A stretch of DNA of 27,423 nucleotides from JBBSTY01 sp038235385 (lineage in GTDB: Bacteria; Actinomycetota; Acidimicrobiia; Acidimicrobiales; Acidimicrobilacustridaceae), in the NCBI GenBank assembly GCA_038235385.1, contig JBBSTY010000039.1, positions 1 through 27,423 on the forward strand, written 5' to 3'. Every line of letters starts with the position of its first letter. Position 1 is the first letter of the stretch. The notes beneath the pieces were generated by a model. That model worked only from the letters and a program-made list of their open reading frames with translations, did no database searches and was not told the DNA's origin. Both the position numbers and the translations under genes were made by a program. Below are positions 8,532 through 15,506 of the stretch, in pieces.

Positions 8532-9047
8532 ATGACCGACGTGATCCACCCGCCGAGGGCCGCGGACGTGGGGACGGGTGAGCGTCTCGTCGAACGGTGG
8601 CCGTCGGCCCGGCCCTTCCTCGTCATCGGCGTCGTGTCGATCGTCGCCGGGGGAGCGGTCGCCGCGGTGGCGCGACCAACCGGTTTCGAGCTCGGCTCGT
8701 GGATGGCCGCCTACCTGGTGCTCGTCGGCGGCGTCGCGCAGATCGCACTCGGAGCCGGACAGGCATGGATGGCCGACGAGCCCCCGTCGGGCGCGACCGT
8801 CTACGCCGAGGTGGCGTGCTGGAACCTGGCGTTGGGCGCCACGATCATCGGGAGCCTCGCCTCGGCCCCGGTCGCCACCGCGGTCGGCGCGGTCGCGACC
8901 GTCGTCGCCCGCATCCTGTTCCTCCGAGGCGTCCGACACGCCACCCCACGGGTGCGGTGGCCGTTGCACCTGTATCGAGGCCTGGTCGCCATCGTCCTCG
9001 TCAGCGCTCCCATCGGCCTCTTCCTGGCCTGGGCCCGACACCGCTGA
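8532..9047 (+). CDS. Small polytopic membrane protein of unknown function
   Basis: This 171-residue protein has a polar N-terminus (about 1-27) and about five hydrophobic segments (about 28-47, 56-76, 90-108, 110-128 and 148-165). It has no charged catalytic motif or metal-binding cluster that I recognise. It lies 54 bases downstream of the P450 on the same strand and ends about 70 bases before a strong hairpin, so it is probably the last gene of a two-gene unit. The upstream sequence has only a weak ribosome-binding site. Its function cannot be stated. Confidence 0.75.
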   Translation: MTDVIHPPRAADVGTGERLVERWPSARPFLVIGVVSIVAGGAVAAVARPTGFELGSWMAAYLVLVGGVAQIALGAGQAWMADEPPSGATVYAEVACWNLALGATIIGSLASAPVATAVGAVATVVARILFLRGVRHATPRVRWPLHLYRGLVAIVLVSAPIGLFLAWARHR

Positions 9048-9118
9048 TCTCTGGGGCTGCTCGTCACGCCGACCTGGGCGGGTTCGGGCCGAGCGGCCGA
9101 CGCAGGCAGTCACGAGGT

Positions 9119-9150
9119 CGACGGGGGCCGCACCCGTTCGGGCCCCGTCG
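9119..9150 (+). terminator. Strong hairpin, probable terminator after the P450 unit
   Basis: CGACGGGG (9119-9126) pairs with CCCCGTCG (9143-9150), and CC/GG inside extend the stem past one mismatch to about 11 positions, with a 10-base loop. No T-tract follows. It lies 72 bases after the membrane-protein stop and about 43 bases before the next operator, and would insulate the hemerythrin operon from the P450 unit. Confidence 0.5.
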
Positions 9151-9192
9151 GCTCCGACGGTCGGTCCGGTCCGGTCCACGATCCGTCCTGTT

Positions 9193-9212
9193 ATTCTAGT
9201 GTGCAGTAGAGA
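9193..9212 (+). promoter_or_regulatory. Inverted-repeat operator B upstream of the hemerythrin operon
   Basis: ATTCTA (9193-9198) and TAGAGA (9207-9212) form an inverted repeat with one mismatch and the same 8-bp spacer as the repeat at 7179. The hexamer at the equivalent -10 position is TGCAGT (9202-9207), a weaker match to TANNNT; TATTCT at 9192-9197 is an alternative -10. The first gene starts at 9290, leaving a leader of about 70 bases. Confidence 0.5.
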
Positions 9213-9289
9213 AATGGGTGCGGCTGGCACCTCGGCCCGGCCGCCCGAGGCAACGCCGCCACCGCGCCGAGCATGAGGACGGACGAGCC

Positions 9290-9613
9290 ATGACCAACCA
9301 CGAAGAGCCGGTCACGACCGAGATCGCGGTCGTCGGGGCCGACTGCACCTGGTGCTTCAACGAGACCCTCGACGCCCTACGAGTCGCTCCCGGGGTGATC
9401 GCCGCCCACGGCTCCATCGCCGCGCAGTGCTTCCGGATCGAACACGGCGGCATCGACGACGACGAGCTGCTGTCGCTCGTGCGCGCGCATCTCCACGCGG
9501 AGGACATCTCCTCCTCGGAGCACGTGATGGTCGAGGTCGACCCGAAGGTGGTCGAACTGCACTGCACGCACGGCTCGGTCGGCGACACCGCACCCGAGGA
9601 GCGCCATGTGTGA
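9290..9613 (+). CDS. Small CxxC (HMA-like) protein, first gene of the hemerythrin operon
   Basis: This 107-residue protein contains VVGADCTWCFNETLDALRVAPGV (about 14-36), with Cys19 and Cys22 placed as in the GMxCxxC motif of heavy-metal-associated ferredoxin-fold domains. A helix-like segment and strands follow, as expected for that fold. It could bind a metal ion (copper or zinc) or act as a thiol redox protein; only the CxxC is seen directly. The frame is open upstream, but the ATG at 9290 gives the sensible N-terminus. The gene overlaps the hemerythrin gene by 8 bases, implying coupled translation. Confidence 0.75.
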   Translation: MTNHEEPVTTEIAVVGADCTWCFNETLDALRVAPGVIAAHGSIAAQCFRIEHGGIDDDELLSLVRAHLHAEDISSSEHVMVEVDPKVVELHCTHGSVGDTAPEERHV

Positions 9614-10052
9614 TCACTGCGGATGTCGGGCGTTCGCCCCGATCGCCGAGCTCACTGCCGATCACGAGCAGATCCTGGCCACGGCGTGGGGCCTCGCCGA
9701 GGCGACTCGGGCGGGTCGGCCGTGGGCGGCCGGTCATCTCGACGGTCTGCTCGACCTCCTCGACGGCCACATCGCCAAGGAGGAGGCGGGGCTCTACCCG
9801 GAGCTGCTCGAGTTGGAGAGCCTGTCGGAGGCGGATCGCGCCACCCTCGAGGAGGAGCACCGGGCGGTTCGTGCCGCCCTCGCTGCCGGTCGGTTCGATC
9901 GCAGCGACTACTACGCACTCGCCGCGCACATCGAGGTCGAGGAGATGGAGCTGTTCTCGGCCGCCCGGTTCACCTTCGACGAGCAGGAGTGGGACGAGAT
10001 GGAGGTCGTGCACCGTGCCGTCGACGCCGGCGTGGAGCTGCTCGCACCATGA
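9606..10052 (+). CDS. Hemerythrin domain protein with N-terminal CxxCxC motif
   Basis: This 148-residue cytoplasmic protein is made of a hemerythrin-like four-helix bundle. Likely iron ligands are His20, His55 with Glu59 (HxxxE), His85, and His108 with Glu113 (HxxxxE), the pattern of a non-haem di-iron site. The N-terminus MCDHCGCR adds three cysteines; a similar start recurs in a group of actinobacterial hemerythrins as I recall. Related proteins bind O2, sense or scavenge NO, or repair iron-sulfur centres; the role here is inference. The ATG at 9606 has GAGGAG 5-6 bases upstream, overlaps the previous gene by 8 bases, and the stop overlaps the next start as ATGA. Confidence 0.88.
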   Translation: MCDHCGCRAFAPIAELTADHEQILATAWGLAEATRAGRPWAAGHLDGLLDLLDGHIAKEEAGLYPELLELESLSEADRATLEEEHRAVRAALAAGRFDRSDYYALAAHIEVEEMELFSAARFTFDEQEWDEMEVVHRAVDAGVELLAP

Positions 10053-10435
10053 GCACGTCGGGGCCCCACATCGAGGTCCGTCGGGTGTACGAGAGCGATG
10101 TGGCGGCCGCTGCCGGTCGTCGGGTCCTCGTCGACCGCCTCTGGCCCCGAGGTGTGTCCAAGCGCGACGCCGACTGGGACGAATGGCTCAAGGATGCAGC
10201 GCCGAGCACCGACCTCCGACGCTGGTACGACCATGACGTGGATCGCTTCGCCGAGTTCTCCCGTCGCTACCGGGCGGAGCTCCGCCACGCACCGGCTTCC
10301 GCCGCGGTCGACCACCTCCTCGCCGTTGCGGCGCAGGACGGGCTCATCCTCCTGACCGCCACCCGCGACGTCGACCACTCCGGAGCGCGGGTCCTCCACG
10401 ATGCGCTGACGGGTCGCGCCAAGGCGTCCGGGTGA
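10049..10435 (+). CDS. DUF488 family protein (YeaO-like)
   Basis: This 128-residue protein has VLVDRLWPRGVSKRDADWDEW (about 26-46), SRRYRAEL (about 71-78) and LLTATRDVDHSGARVL (about 102-117). This is the short YeaO-like branch of DUF488, which lacks the Cys-His motif of the relative at 405-938. Function is unknown; this branch often sits near redox or stress genes. Its ATG overlaps the hemerythrin stop (ATGA) and its own stop overlaps a possible GTG start (GTGA), so it is firmly within the operon. Confidence 0.88.
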   Translation: MSTSGPHIEVRRVYESDVAAAAGRRVLVDRLWPRGVSKRDADWDEWLKDAAPSTDLRRWYDHDVDRFAEFSRRYRAELRHAPASAAVDHLLAVAAQDGLILLTATRDVDHSGARVLHDALTGRAKASG

Positions 10436-10554
10436 GCTCGATGCCGTTGCTCGGTGGACGCGCCTCGGCCGTCGCGGTTGCCTCCCCGCGGACGTCGGGC
10501 GACGACGACAACAACCACAACTGGTCGCACCACCCGGACCTGTCCCTCGGGTGA
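10432..10554 (+). CDS. Possible 40-residue small protein between two overlapping genes
   Basis: A short frame starts at GTG 10432 (GTGA overlap with the DUF488 stop; an in-frame ATG lies at 10441) and stops at 10552-10554 (GTGA overlap with the GTG of the membrane protein). The product begins with an Ala/Val/Gly-rich stretch and ends in an Asp/Asn/His-rich tail, DDDNNHNWSHHPDLSLG. Support: it fills a gap of about 115 bases exactly, both junctions have the 4-base overlap seen elsewhere here, and the next gene has no visible ribosome-binding site. Against: it is tiny and I recognise no homologue. The His-rich tail could bind a metal; that is inference. Confidence 0.4.
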   Translation: MSSMPLLGGRASAVAVASPRTSGDDDNNHNWSHHPDLSLG

Positions 10555-11777
10555 CCACGGGTTCGACCAGCCGGTGGCGACCGGGAGGATCGTCGGGTGC
10601 CCGGGGGGCGGCCGACCGCGTCCGTCTGTCGCACGCCCAGACCCGCACCACCGTGCGCCTCGCGCTCGTCTTCCTCGCCGCGGCGGCGGTCGCGGCGGGT
10701 TGGGGCGGCAGTCGGTGGCTGGCGCTGCACCTCCTCCTGGCGGGTGCGGTCGTCCTCGCCATCAGCGGCGTGTCGTTGATGCTCACGGTCACCTGGGCGG
10801 CGGCGCCTGCTCCGCCGAACGGGTGGGTGATCGCCCAGCGGAGCTGCGTCGCCGCCGGCGCCGCCGGCATCGCGGTCGGACGAACCGCCGATTGGCCGGT
10901 CGCCATCGTCGGCGGCGCCGGGCTGCTCTCGATCGCGGGTCTGGTCCTGCTGGCGGTGTTGCTCGTGGTCACCGTTCGGCGGGGCGTCAACCGACGGTTC
11001 GACGTCGCCGTGGCCGCGTACGTCGCCGCACTCGTCGCCGGCATCGGCGGCATGACGATCGGAGCGTCGATGGCCGTCACGGCGCCGACCCCGTCGCTGC
11101 GGGCCGCGCACGTCACCACCAACCTGCTCGGTCTCGTGGGGCTCGTCGTCGGCGGGACCCTGCCGTTCTTCGCGGCCACCGTGGTACGGGCGCGCATGAA
11201 CCCGCTCGTCAGCCCGACCCGCCTGGCGCTCACGCTCTGCTGGCAGATCGTCGTGCTGGCGGTGGCGGTGGCGGCGCTGGCGTCGGACAACGGATCGCTT
11301 GCCGCGGTGGGTCTCGGCGGCTACGTCGTCGGCATCGTCGCCGTGCTGGTGTGGATGCCGCGGCCCACCCGGCGCCAGTTGCGATGGGCCGGGCCCCGGC
11401 TGGTCGCCCTGTGGGCCGGTGGTGCCTGGTGGGCGGTCGCGGTGGCCGCCACCGCGGTCGACGCCGCCGCCGATCGTGCCGTGTTCGAGGGCCGGTGGCT
11501 GAGCGTGCTCGTGATCGCGGGGTACGTCCAGATCCTGTGGGGCTCGCTGGCCTACCTGCTCCCGATGCTGCGCGGCGGTGGGCCCGAGCGGCTCGGCCAG
11601 GGGTTCGCCTCGACGAGATCCTGGCCGGCCCTTGTCGCCGTCAACGTCGCCGGTGCGGCCATGGCATGCTCGTGGACATCCGTTGCCGCAGTCGCCATCA
11701 CCGTGTGGGCGCTCGACAGCGCATGGCGAGCCGTGCGGGTAGGCACCGCCCACGTCGCCCGACCGATCGAGGAGTGA
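10551..11777 (+). CDS. Polytopic membrane protein, NnrS-like or nitrite-reductase-associated type
   Basis: This 408-residue protein has about 10-12 hydrophobic segments from residue 35 on. LALHLLLAGAVVLAISGVS, AHVTTNLLGLVGLVVGGTLPFF (a His before a helix) and QILWGSLAYLLPMLRGGGP resemble membrane domains that I recall at the N-terminus of actinobacterial copper nitrite reductase or multicopper oxidase-like proteins, and more distantly NnrS. No copper-oxidase domain is attached here. A role in haem, copper or nitrogen-oxide metabolism is inference from resemblance and operon context. The GTG at 10551 has no clear ribosome-binding site; a GTG at 10653 is a possible shorter start. The stop is one base before the next ATG. 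Confidence 0.75.
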   Translation: MTTGSTSRWRPGGSSGARGAADRVRLSHAQTRTTVRLALVFLAAAAVAAGWGGSRWLALHLLLAGAVVLAISGVSLMLTVTWAAAPAPPNGWVIAQRSCVAAGAAGIAVGRTADWPVAIVGGAGLLSIAGLVLLAVLLVVTVRRGVNRRFDVAVAAYVAALVAGIGGMTIGASMAVTAPTPSLRAAHVTTNLLGLVGLVVGGTLPFFAATVVRARMNPLVSPTRLALTLCWQIVVLAVAVAALASDNGSLAAVGLGGYVVGIVAVLVWMPRPTRRQLRWAGPRLVALWAGGAWWAVAVAATAVDAAADRAVFEGRWLSVLVIAGYVQILWGSLAYLLPMLRGGGPERLGQGFASTRSWPALVAVNVAGAAMACSWTSVAAVAITVWALDSAWRAVRVGTAHVARPIEE

Positions 11778-11778
11778 C

Positions 11779-13188
11779 ATGACCACGTTCCTGCTGCCGC
11801 ATCACCCCATCACGTCGTTCGAGGAGTACCTCGCGACCGACACGGGGGGTCTCGGCGTGGCCACTGCCCAGCGGATCGGTCCCGAGGCGACCATCGAGAT
11901 GATCTCGGCCGCAGGGCTCCGTGGACGCGGCGGCGGTGGGTTCCCGACGGGGCGCAAGTGGGCGGGCATCGCGTCGCAATCGGACTTGCGCCGCTACCTC
12001 GTGTGCAACGGCGCCGAAGGCGAACCCGGGACCTTCAAGGATCGGGCGCTGCTCCGAGCCAACCCCTACCAGCTCGTCGAGGGCGTGGTCATCGCCGCGT
12101 TCGCGGTCGGTGCGGTCGAGGCGTACATCTGCCTCAAGGCCTCGTTCGGACGCGAGATCGAAGCGGTCACCCGTGCGGTGCAGGAGTTCCAGGCGGGCGG
12201 CATCTGCACCGACTGCACGGTCAACATCGTCGCCGGGCCCGACGAGTACCTGTTCGGCGAGGAGAAGGCGATGCTCGAGGTCATCGAGGGCAAGCCGCCG
12301 CTCCCGCGCTGGTTCCCGCCCTACGAGCAGGGCCTGTTCGCGTCGTCGCCGCAGGAGGGCTGGGAGGCGGCGCCGCACGGCCTGAACGCCCGCACCGACG
12401 AACCCAACCCGACGCTCGTCAACAACGTCGAGACCCTCTCGAACGTGCCCCACATCCTGGCTCGGGGAGCCGATTGGTTCCGATCCATGGGCACCGCGGA
12501 GTCGCCCGGAACCATCGTCGCCACCGTCGTCGGCGACGTCGTGGCCCCCGATGTGGGGGAGGTCGAGCTCGGCACGCCGCTTCGGGCCGTGATCGATGCG
12601 GTCGGGAGCGGCGTGGCGCCGGGGCGACACGTCAAGGCGGTGTTCTCGGGCGTGGCCAACCCGGTGGTCACCGCAGCCGATCTCGACACGCCGGTCAGCT
12701 ACGAGGGCTTCGCGGCGATCGGCAGCGGCATGGGTGCGGCCGGCTTCATCATCCACGACGACACCGCCTGCATGGTCGACGCGGCCTACCGCTTCTCGCG
12801 CTTCCTCTCGGTCGAGTCGTGCGGTCAGTGCCCCCCGTGCAAGATCGGATCCGGGGAGATCACCGCGCACCTCGAGCGCATCGAGACCGGCGTCGGCGAC
12901 GACAGCGACATCGCCGGCATCGGCGGTTGGCTCGCGCGCGTCACCGACGGCAGCCGCTGCTACCTCGCCACCGAGGAGCAGCTCGTGGTCACGAGCGTGC
13001 TGCGTGCCTTCCCCGAGGAGTTCGCCGACCACCTGGATCTGCACCGGTGCCCGCGGCCGGGCGGTCGCCCCATGCCGAAGCTCATCGATCTGGCCGACGG
13101 GGTCGCCACCTACGACGAGTCGTTCTGGCGGAAGCGTCCGGACTGGACCTACGACGACGAGGTCGGAGCAGACCCCGACGCGGAGTGA
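11779..13188 (+). CDS. Orphan NuoF-like NADH:FMN / 4Fe-4S flavoprotein
   Basis: This 469-residue protein has the NADH/FMN-binding signatures GLRGRGGGGFPTGRKW (46-61) and CNGAEGEPGTFKDR (76-89), the central SLBB-like region, and the C-terminal cluster motif SCGQCPPC with Cys348, Cys351, Cys354 and Cys394. It belongs to the diaphorase family of complex I NuoF, HoxF and FdsB: it oxidises NADH and passes electrons through FMN to an iron-sulfur centre. No NuoE-like or NuoG-like gene lies beside it, so its partner is unknown. Candidates are the products of this operon or the molybdopterin complex at 15644-20268. It starts one base after the previous stop and ends the operon, convergent to the haemoglobin gene. 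Confidence 0.9.
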   Translation: MTTFLLPHHPITSFEEYLATDTGGLGVATAQRIGPEATIEMISAAGLRGRGGGGFPTGRKWAGIASQSDLRRYLVCNGAEGEPGTFKDRALLRANPYQLVEGVVIAAFAVGAVEAYICLKASFGREIEAVTRAVQEFQAGGICTDCTVNIVAGPDEYLFGEEKAMLEVIEGKPPLPRWFPPYEQGLFASSPQEGWEAAPHGLNARTDEPNPTLVNNVETLSNVPHILARGADWFRSMGTAESPGTIVATVVGDVVAPDVGEVELGTPLRAVIDAVGSGVAPGRHVKAVFSGVANPVVTAADLDTPVSYEGFAAIGSGMGAAGFIIHDDTACMVDAAYRFSRFLSVESCGQCPPCKIGSGEITAHLERIETGVGDDSDIAGIGGWLARVTDGSRCYLATEEQLVVTSVLRAFPEEFADHLDLHRCPRPGGRPMPKLIDLADGVATYDESFWRKRPDWTYDDEVGADPDAE

Positions 13189-13228
13189 TCCCGGTGCGCT
13201 GGGGGTGCCGGCAGGCGGGCTCGGGATC
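13187..13228. terminator. Candidate stem between convergent genes
   Basis: GATCCCG (13187-13193) and CGGGATC (13222-13228) are perfect inverted arms around a loop of 28 bases; GGTGCG and CGCACC nearby offer a competing stem. The 88-base gap separates the convergent NuoF-like and haemoglobin genes, where a bidirectional terminator is expected. The long loop and missing T-tract keep confidence low. Confidence 0.28.
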
Positions 13229-13276
13229 GCACCGACCAGCTGCCGGATCGCGAGCCGCTCGTGGATTTGAGCCCGG

Positions 13277-13696
13277 TCACCAGGGAACGAGGCTGACCTG
13301 CTCACCGATGAGCTGTTGGCTGTGCACCCGGGCCACGTTGTCGGCCAACTGACCGGCCCGATCGGCGGATGGTCCGACCCATCCGAGCTCGATCGTCTCG
13401 TGGAAGAGCGAGAGCCAGCGCTCGAAGTGCGCACGGGTGAACGGGACCTTGTCGTTCACCAGGGCGTGGGCGCGGAACGGGTTGCCGACGTAGCCCGGCA
13501 GGCCGAGCAGCGCCCGGCACCAGAACGCCGCCAGCTTCGGGAGGTGCTCGGACCAGTCCACCTGGGCGACGTCGTTGAACATCGGTCCGAGGAGCTCGTC
13601 CTGGGCGACGTCGGCGTAGAACCGTCGCACCATCTCGGCGATCTCCTCGGGGGTGTCGAGATCGCGGGTCGGCGCTGGCCGCTTCACCTCACGCAT
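13277..13696 (-). CDS. Group III truncated haemoglobin
   Basis: This 139-residue globin has the pattern of group III truncated haemoglobins: DLDTPEEIAEMVRRFYADV (12-30), LLGPMF (35-40), DWSEHLPKLAAFWCRALLG (47-65), YVGNPFRAH (69-77) and HFERWLSLFHETI (90-102). His77 is the likely proximal haem ligand. Family members bind O2, NO and other small ligands; the physiological role of group III is poorly defined. The ATG at 13696 has GAGGAG about 7 bases upstream. The promoter region just before it carries the same inverted repeat as the hemerythrin operon, suggesting joint regulation, while the gene itself points towards that operon. Confidence 0.92.
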   Translation of the reverse strand: MREVKRPAPTRDLDTPEEIAEMVRRFYADVAQDELLGPMFNDVAQVDWSEHLPKLAAFWCRALLGLPGYVGNPFRAHALVNDKVPFTRAHFERWLSLFHETIELGWVGPSADRAGQLADNVARVHSQQLIGEQVSLVPW

Positions 13697-13718
13697 GGGG
13701 GCTCCTCGTCGTCGTCGT

Positions 13719-13744
13719 TTAGTTCTAGCTTAGGCTAGAACTAA
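13719..13744 (-). promoter_or_regulatory. Inverted-repeat operator C at the truncated haemoglobin promoter
   Basis: TTAGTTCTAG (13719-13728) and CTAGAACTAA (13735-13744) are perfect 10-bp inverted arms around a 6-bp spacer. The core TTCTA-N8-TAGAA matches the repeats at 7179 and 9193 in sequence and spacing. Read towards the haemoglobin gene, TAAGCT (13727-13732) is a TANNNT -10 hexamer in the same position relative to the arms as TACGCT at 7188. Transcription would start near 13720, giving a leader of about 25 bases with the ribosome-binding site in it. Confidence 0.6.
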
Positions 13745-13774
13745 TTGACGGGTCGACCCCGCTGGTCGAGTGGG

Positions 13775-14215
13775 TCATCGAGACGGCAGCGGCTCCTCGC
13801 CGAGCGTGTCGAGGAGATCGATGAGGTGGGACCGGAACCTGCGGAGCTCGTCGCGGTGCAGCACCGAGAGCGACTGGAGCCGCGCATCGCCCGACACGGT
13901 GAGCTCGACGAGCTGGCACCGATGGTCGTCCGGATCGGTGTGCACGGTGACGAGCCCGGCTGCCTCGGCGCGTCGGGCGAGCTCGCCCGTGGAGTGCACG
14001 CGGAGCGGGAGCTGGTCGGCGCGCTGGGACATGGTGGGCGGCGTCGGTTGCGGCCAGCCACGAACGGCCAGCATCAGCTGGTGCTGGTTGGGGGTGAGGT
14101 CCTCGGCGCGCGCCGCTTCCTCGGAGAAGCGCAGGAAGGCGCGGAGCGAATGACGGAACGCCGCGAGACGTCGGTAGTCGCGGTCGGAGAGATCCCGGGG
14201 GAGGCGATCGCTCAT
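13775..14215 (-). CDS. MarR family transcriptional regulator
   Basis: This 146-residue protein has the MarR winged-helix layout: an N-terminal helix rich in Arg and Leu (dimerisation), DLTPNQHQLMLAVRG (about 39-53), a recognition region with MSQRADQLPLRVHSTGELARRAEAAGLV (about 62-89), the wing with DPDDHRCQLVELT (about 94-106) and a C-terminal helix. No cysteine pair suggests direct thiol sensing. Its ATG overlaps the ClC stop (ATGA), so it is co-expressed with the channel and probably controls that unit through the palindrome at 15507-15529. Whether it also binds the TTCTA repeats, one of which lies 31 bases beyond its 3' end, is open. Confidence 0.9.
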   Translation of the reverse strand: MSDRLPRDLSDRDYRRLAAFRHSLRAFLRFSEEAARAEDLTPNQHQLMLAVRGWPQPTPPTMSQRADQLPLRVHSTGELARRAEAAGLVTVHTDPDDHRCQLVELTVSGDARLQSLSVLHRDELRRFRSHLIDLLDTLGEEPLPSR

Positions 14216-15504
14216 GCCGGGCCGCCGGCGGGGGATCGCTCACGTTGGGTCTCGATGACCGACGCCTGGCTGGTCAGCAGGAGCGAGATCAGCGCCGCGG
14301 TGAGAGCCGTGGGAAGCAGGGCCAGACCCGCCATCTGGGTGACGACGAGGGTGGAACCGAGCGGCGTCTTGGTGACCCCGACGCAGAGCGCCACCGCGAG
14401 GGCGACCATGAGGACGGTGACGTTGGTGGACGGGACGAGGAGGTGGATGAGCTCACCGCCGGCGATGCCCATGAAGAAGAGCGGGATGATGAAGCCGCCC
14501 TTCCAGCGACCCGCGATGGTGACGACGACGCCGGCCAACTTCGCCACGATGGCCACGACGAGCGCACCGGCCGTGAGTCCGCCGGTGACGACGGTCTCGA
14601 CCTGCATCTCGCCGTTGGTCAGCGCGAACGGCGACCACCAGAACAACAGGGCGAGCACGACGGCGCCACAGGCCGGCAGCGCGTACGCCGGCACGCGGGC
14701 CACCATCCAACGGGTCGCGGCGACGAGCCACGTGAACGCGAGCGCACCGAGCGCTCCCAGGACACCGCAGGCCGCACCCCATGCCAGGTCGCCGCCGGTG
14801 AGCTCGCCGATGTCGGGCAGTTGCCACACCGGCTCGAGGCCGAGACCGGTGAGCATGAAGTAGATCGCATAGCCGACCAGGGCGCCGGCGAGTGCGGGGA
14901 CGAGCGCCTCGTAGTACTGCATGCCGCGCTTGTGGAGGATCTCCAGCGCGAACAGTGCGGCGCCGAGCGGCGCGCCGAACAGGACGCTGAACCCCGCCGC
15001 CATGCCGGTGATCGTGAGGACCCGCATGTCGGCGGCACCGAGCGAGTAGCGGTCGGCCACCCAGGATCCGAACGACCCGCTCGTCTGCACCAACGGGGCC
15101 TCGGGACCCATGGCGCCACCAGCGGCGATGCACAGCAGCGAGGTCGGGATGAGCGAGCGCACCTGGCGCACGTCCTCGGCGCCGCCGAGGACGTGGATGT
15201 TGTCGACGAGCAGTTCGACGTTGCCGCTGTCGCCGAGCACCCGCGAGAGCACGCCCACCGCGATCCCGACCGCCAGGAGGATCGCCCCCTGAGCCAGTGG
15301 GAGGTGGTTGTCGGGCCCGATCCACGTCGTCATCTGGCGCAGAGCCGTGAGGTAGGCCGCGCCGATCAGGCCACCACCCAACCCCACCACGGCGAGCGGG
15401 ATCATCAGACCCGAGTCGACGTGCGCGAACGCGAACCGCCTCCCGAGCCGCCATCCGTGCCACTCCCGGGTGTTGCGATCGGTGCGATTCCTCTCCGTCT
15501 CCAC
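14212..15504 (-). CDS. ClC-family chloride channel or H+/Cl- exchanger
   Basis: This roughly 430-residue membrane protein has the three ClC ion-pathway motifs in slightly altered form: GDSGN (91-95) for GSGIP, GPEAPLVQ (133-140) for GREGPTVQ with the gating Glu kept at 135, and GGFIIP (in RWKGGFIIPLFF) for GGIFAP. It is predicted to move chloride or a related anion; fluoride or nitrate-type selectivity cannot be excluded given the changed filter. The frame runs upstream to a TTG at 15543 and an ATG at 15534. I chose the GTG at 15504 because the 23-bp palindrome lies immediately before it and no start has a ribosome-binding site, which suits a leaderless transcript. The start is uncertain. The gene overlaps marR. 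Confidence 0.88.
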   Translation of the reverse strand: METERNRTDRNTREWHGWRLGRRFAFAHVDSGLMIPLAVVGLGGGLIGAAYLTALRQMTTWIGPDNHLPLAQGAILLAVGIAVGVLSRVLGDSGNVELLVDNIHVLGGAEDVRQVRSLIPTSLLCIAAGGAMGPEAPLVQTSGSFGSWVADRYSLGAADMRVLTITGMAAGFSVLFGAPLGAALFALEILHKRGMQYYEALVPALAGALVGYAIYFMLTGLGLEPVWQLPDIGELTGGDLAWGAACGVLGALGALAFTWLVAATRWMVARVPAYALPACGAVVLALLFWWSPFALTNGEMQVETVVTGGLTAGALVVAIVAKLAGVVVTIAGRWKGGFIIPLFFMGIAGGELIHLLVPSTNVTVLMVALAVALCVGVTKTPLGSTLVVTQMAGLALLPTALTAALISLLLTSQASVIETQRERSPAGGPA

Positions 15505-15506
15505 AG

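Noticed and set aside
9160..9178. Tandem CGGTC/GGTCC units before operator B
   Set aside because: Three short imperfect copies in GC-rich DNA; no spacing or structure suggests a functional repeat array.
13745..13750. TTGACG on the plus strand next to operator C as a -35 box
   Set aside because: It points away from the haemoglobin gene, into the antisense of marR, with no matching -10 at 16-18 bases.
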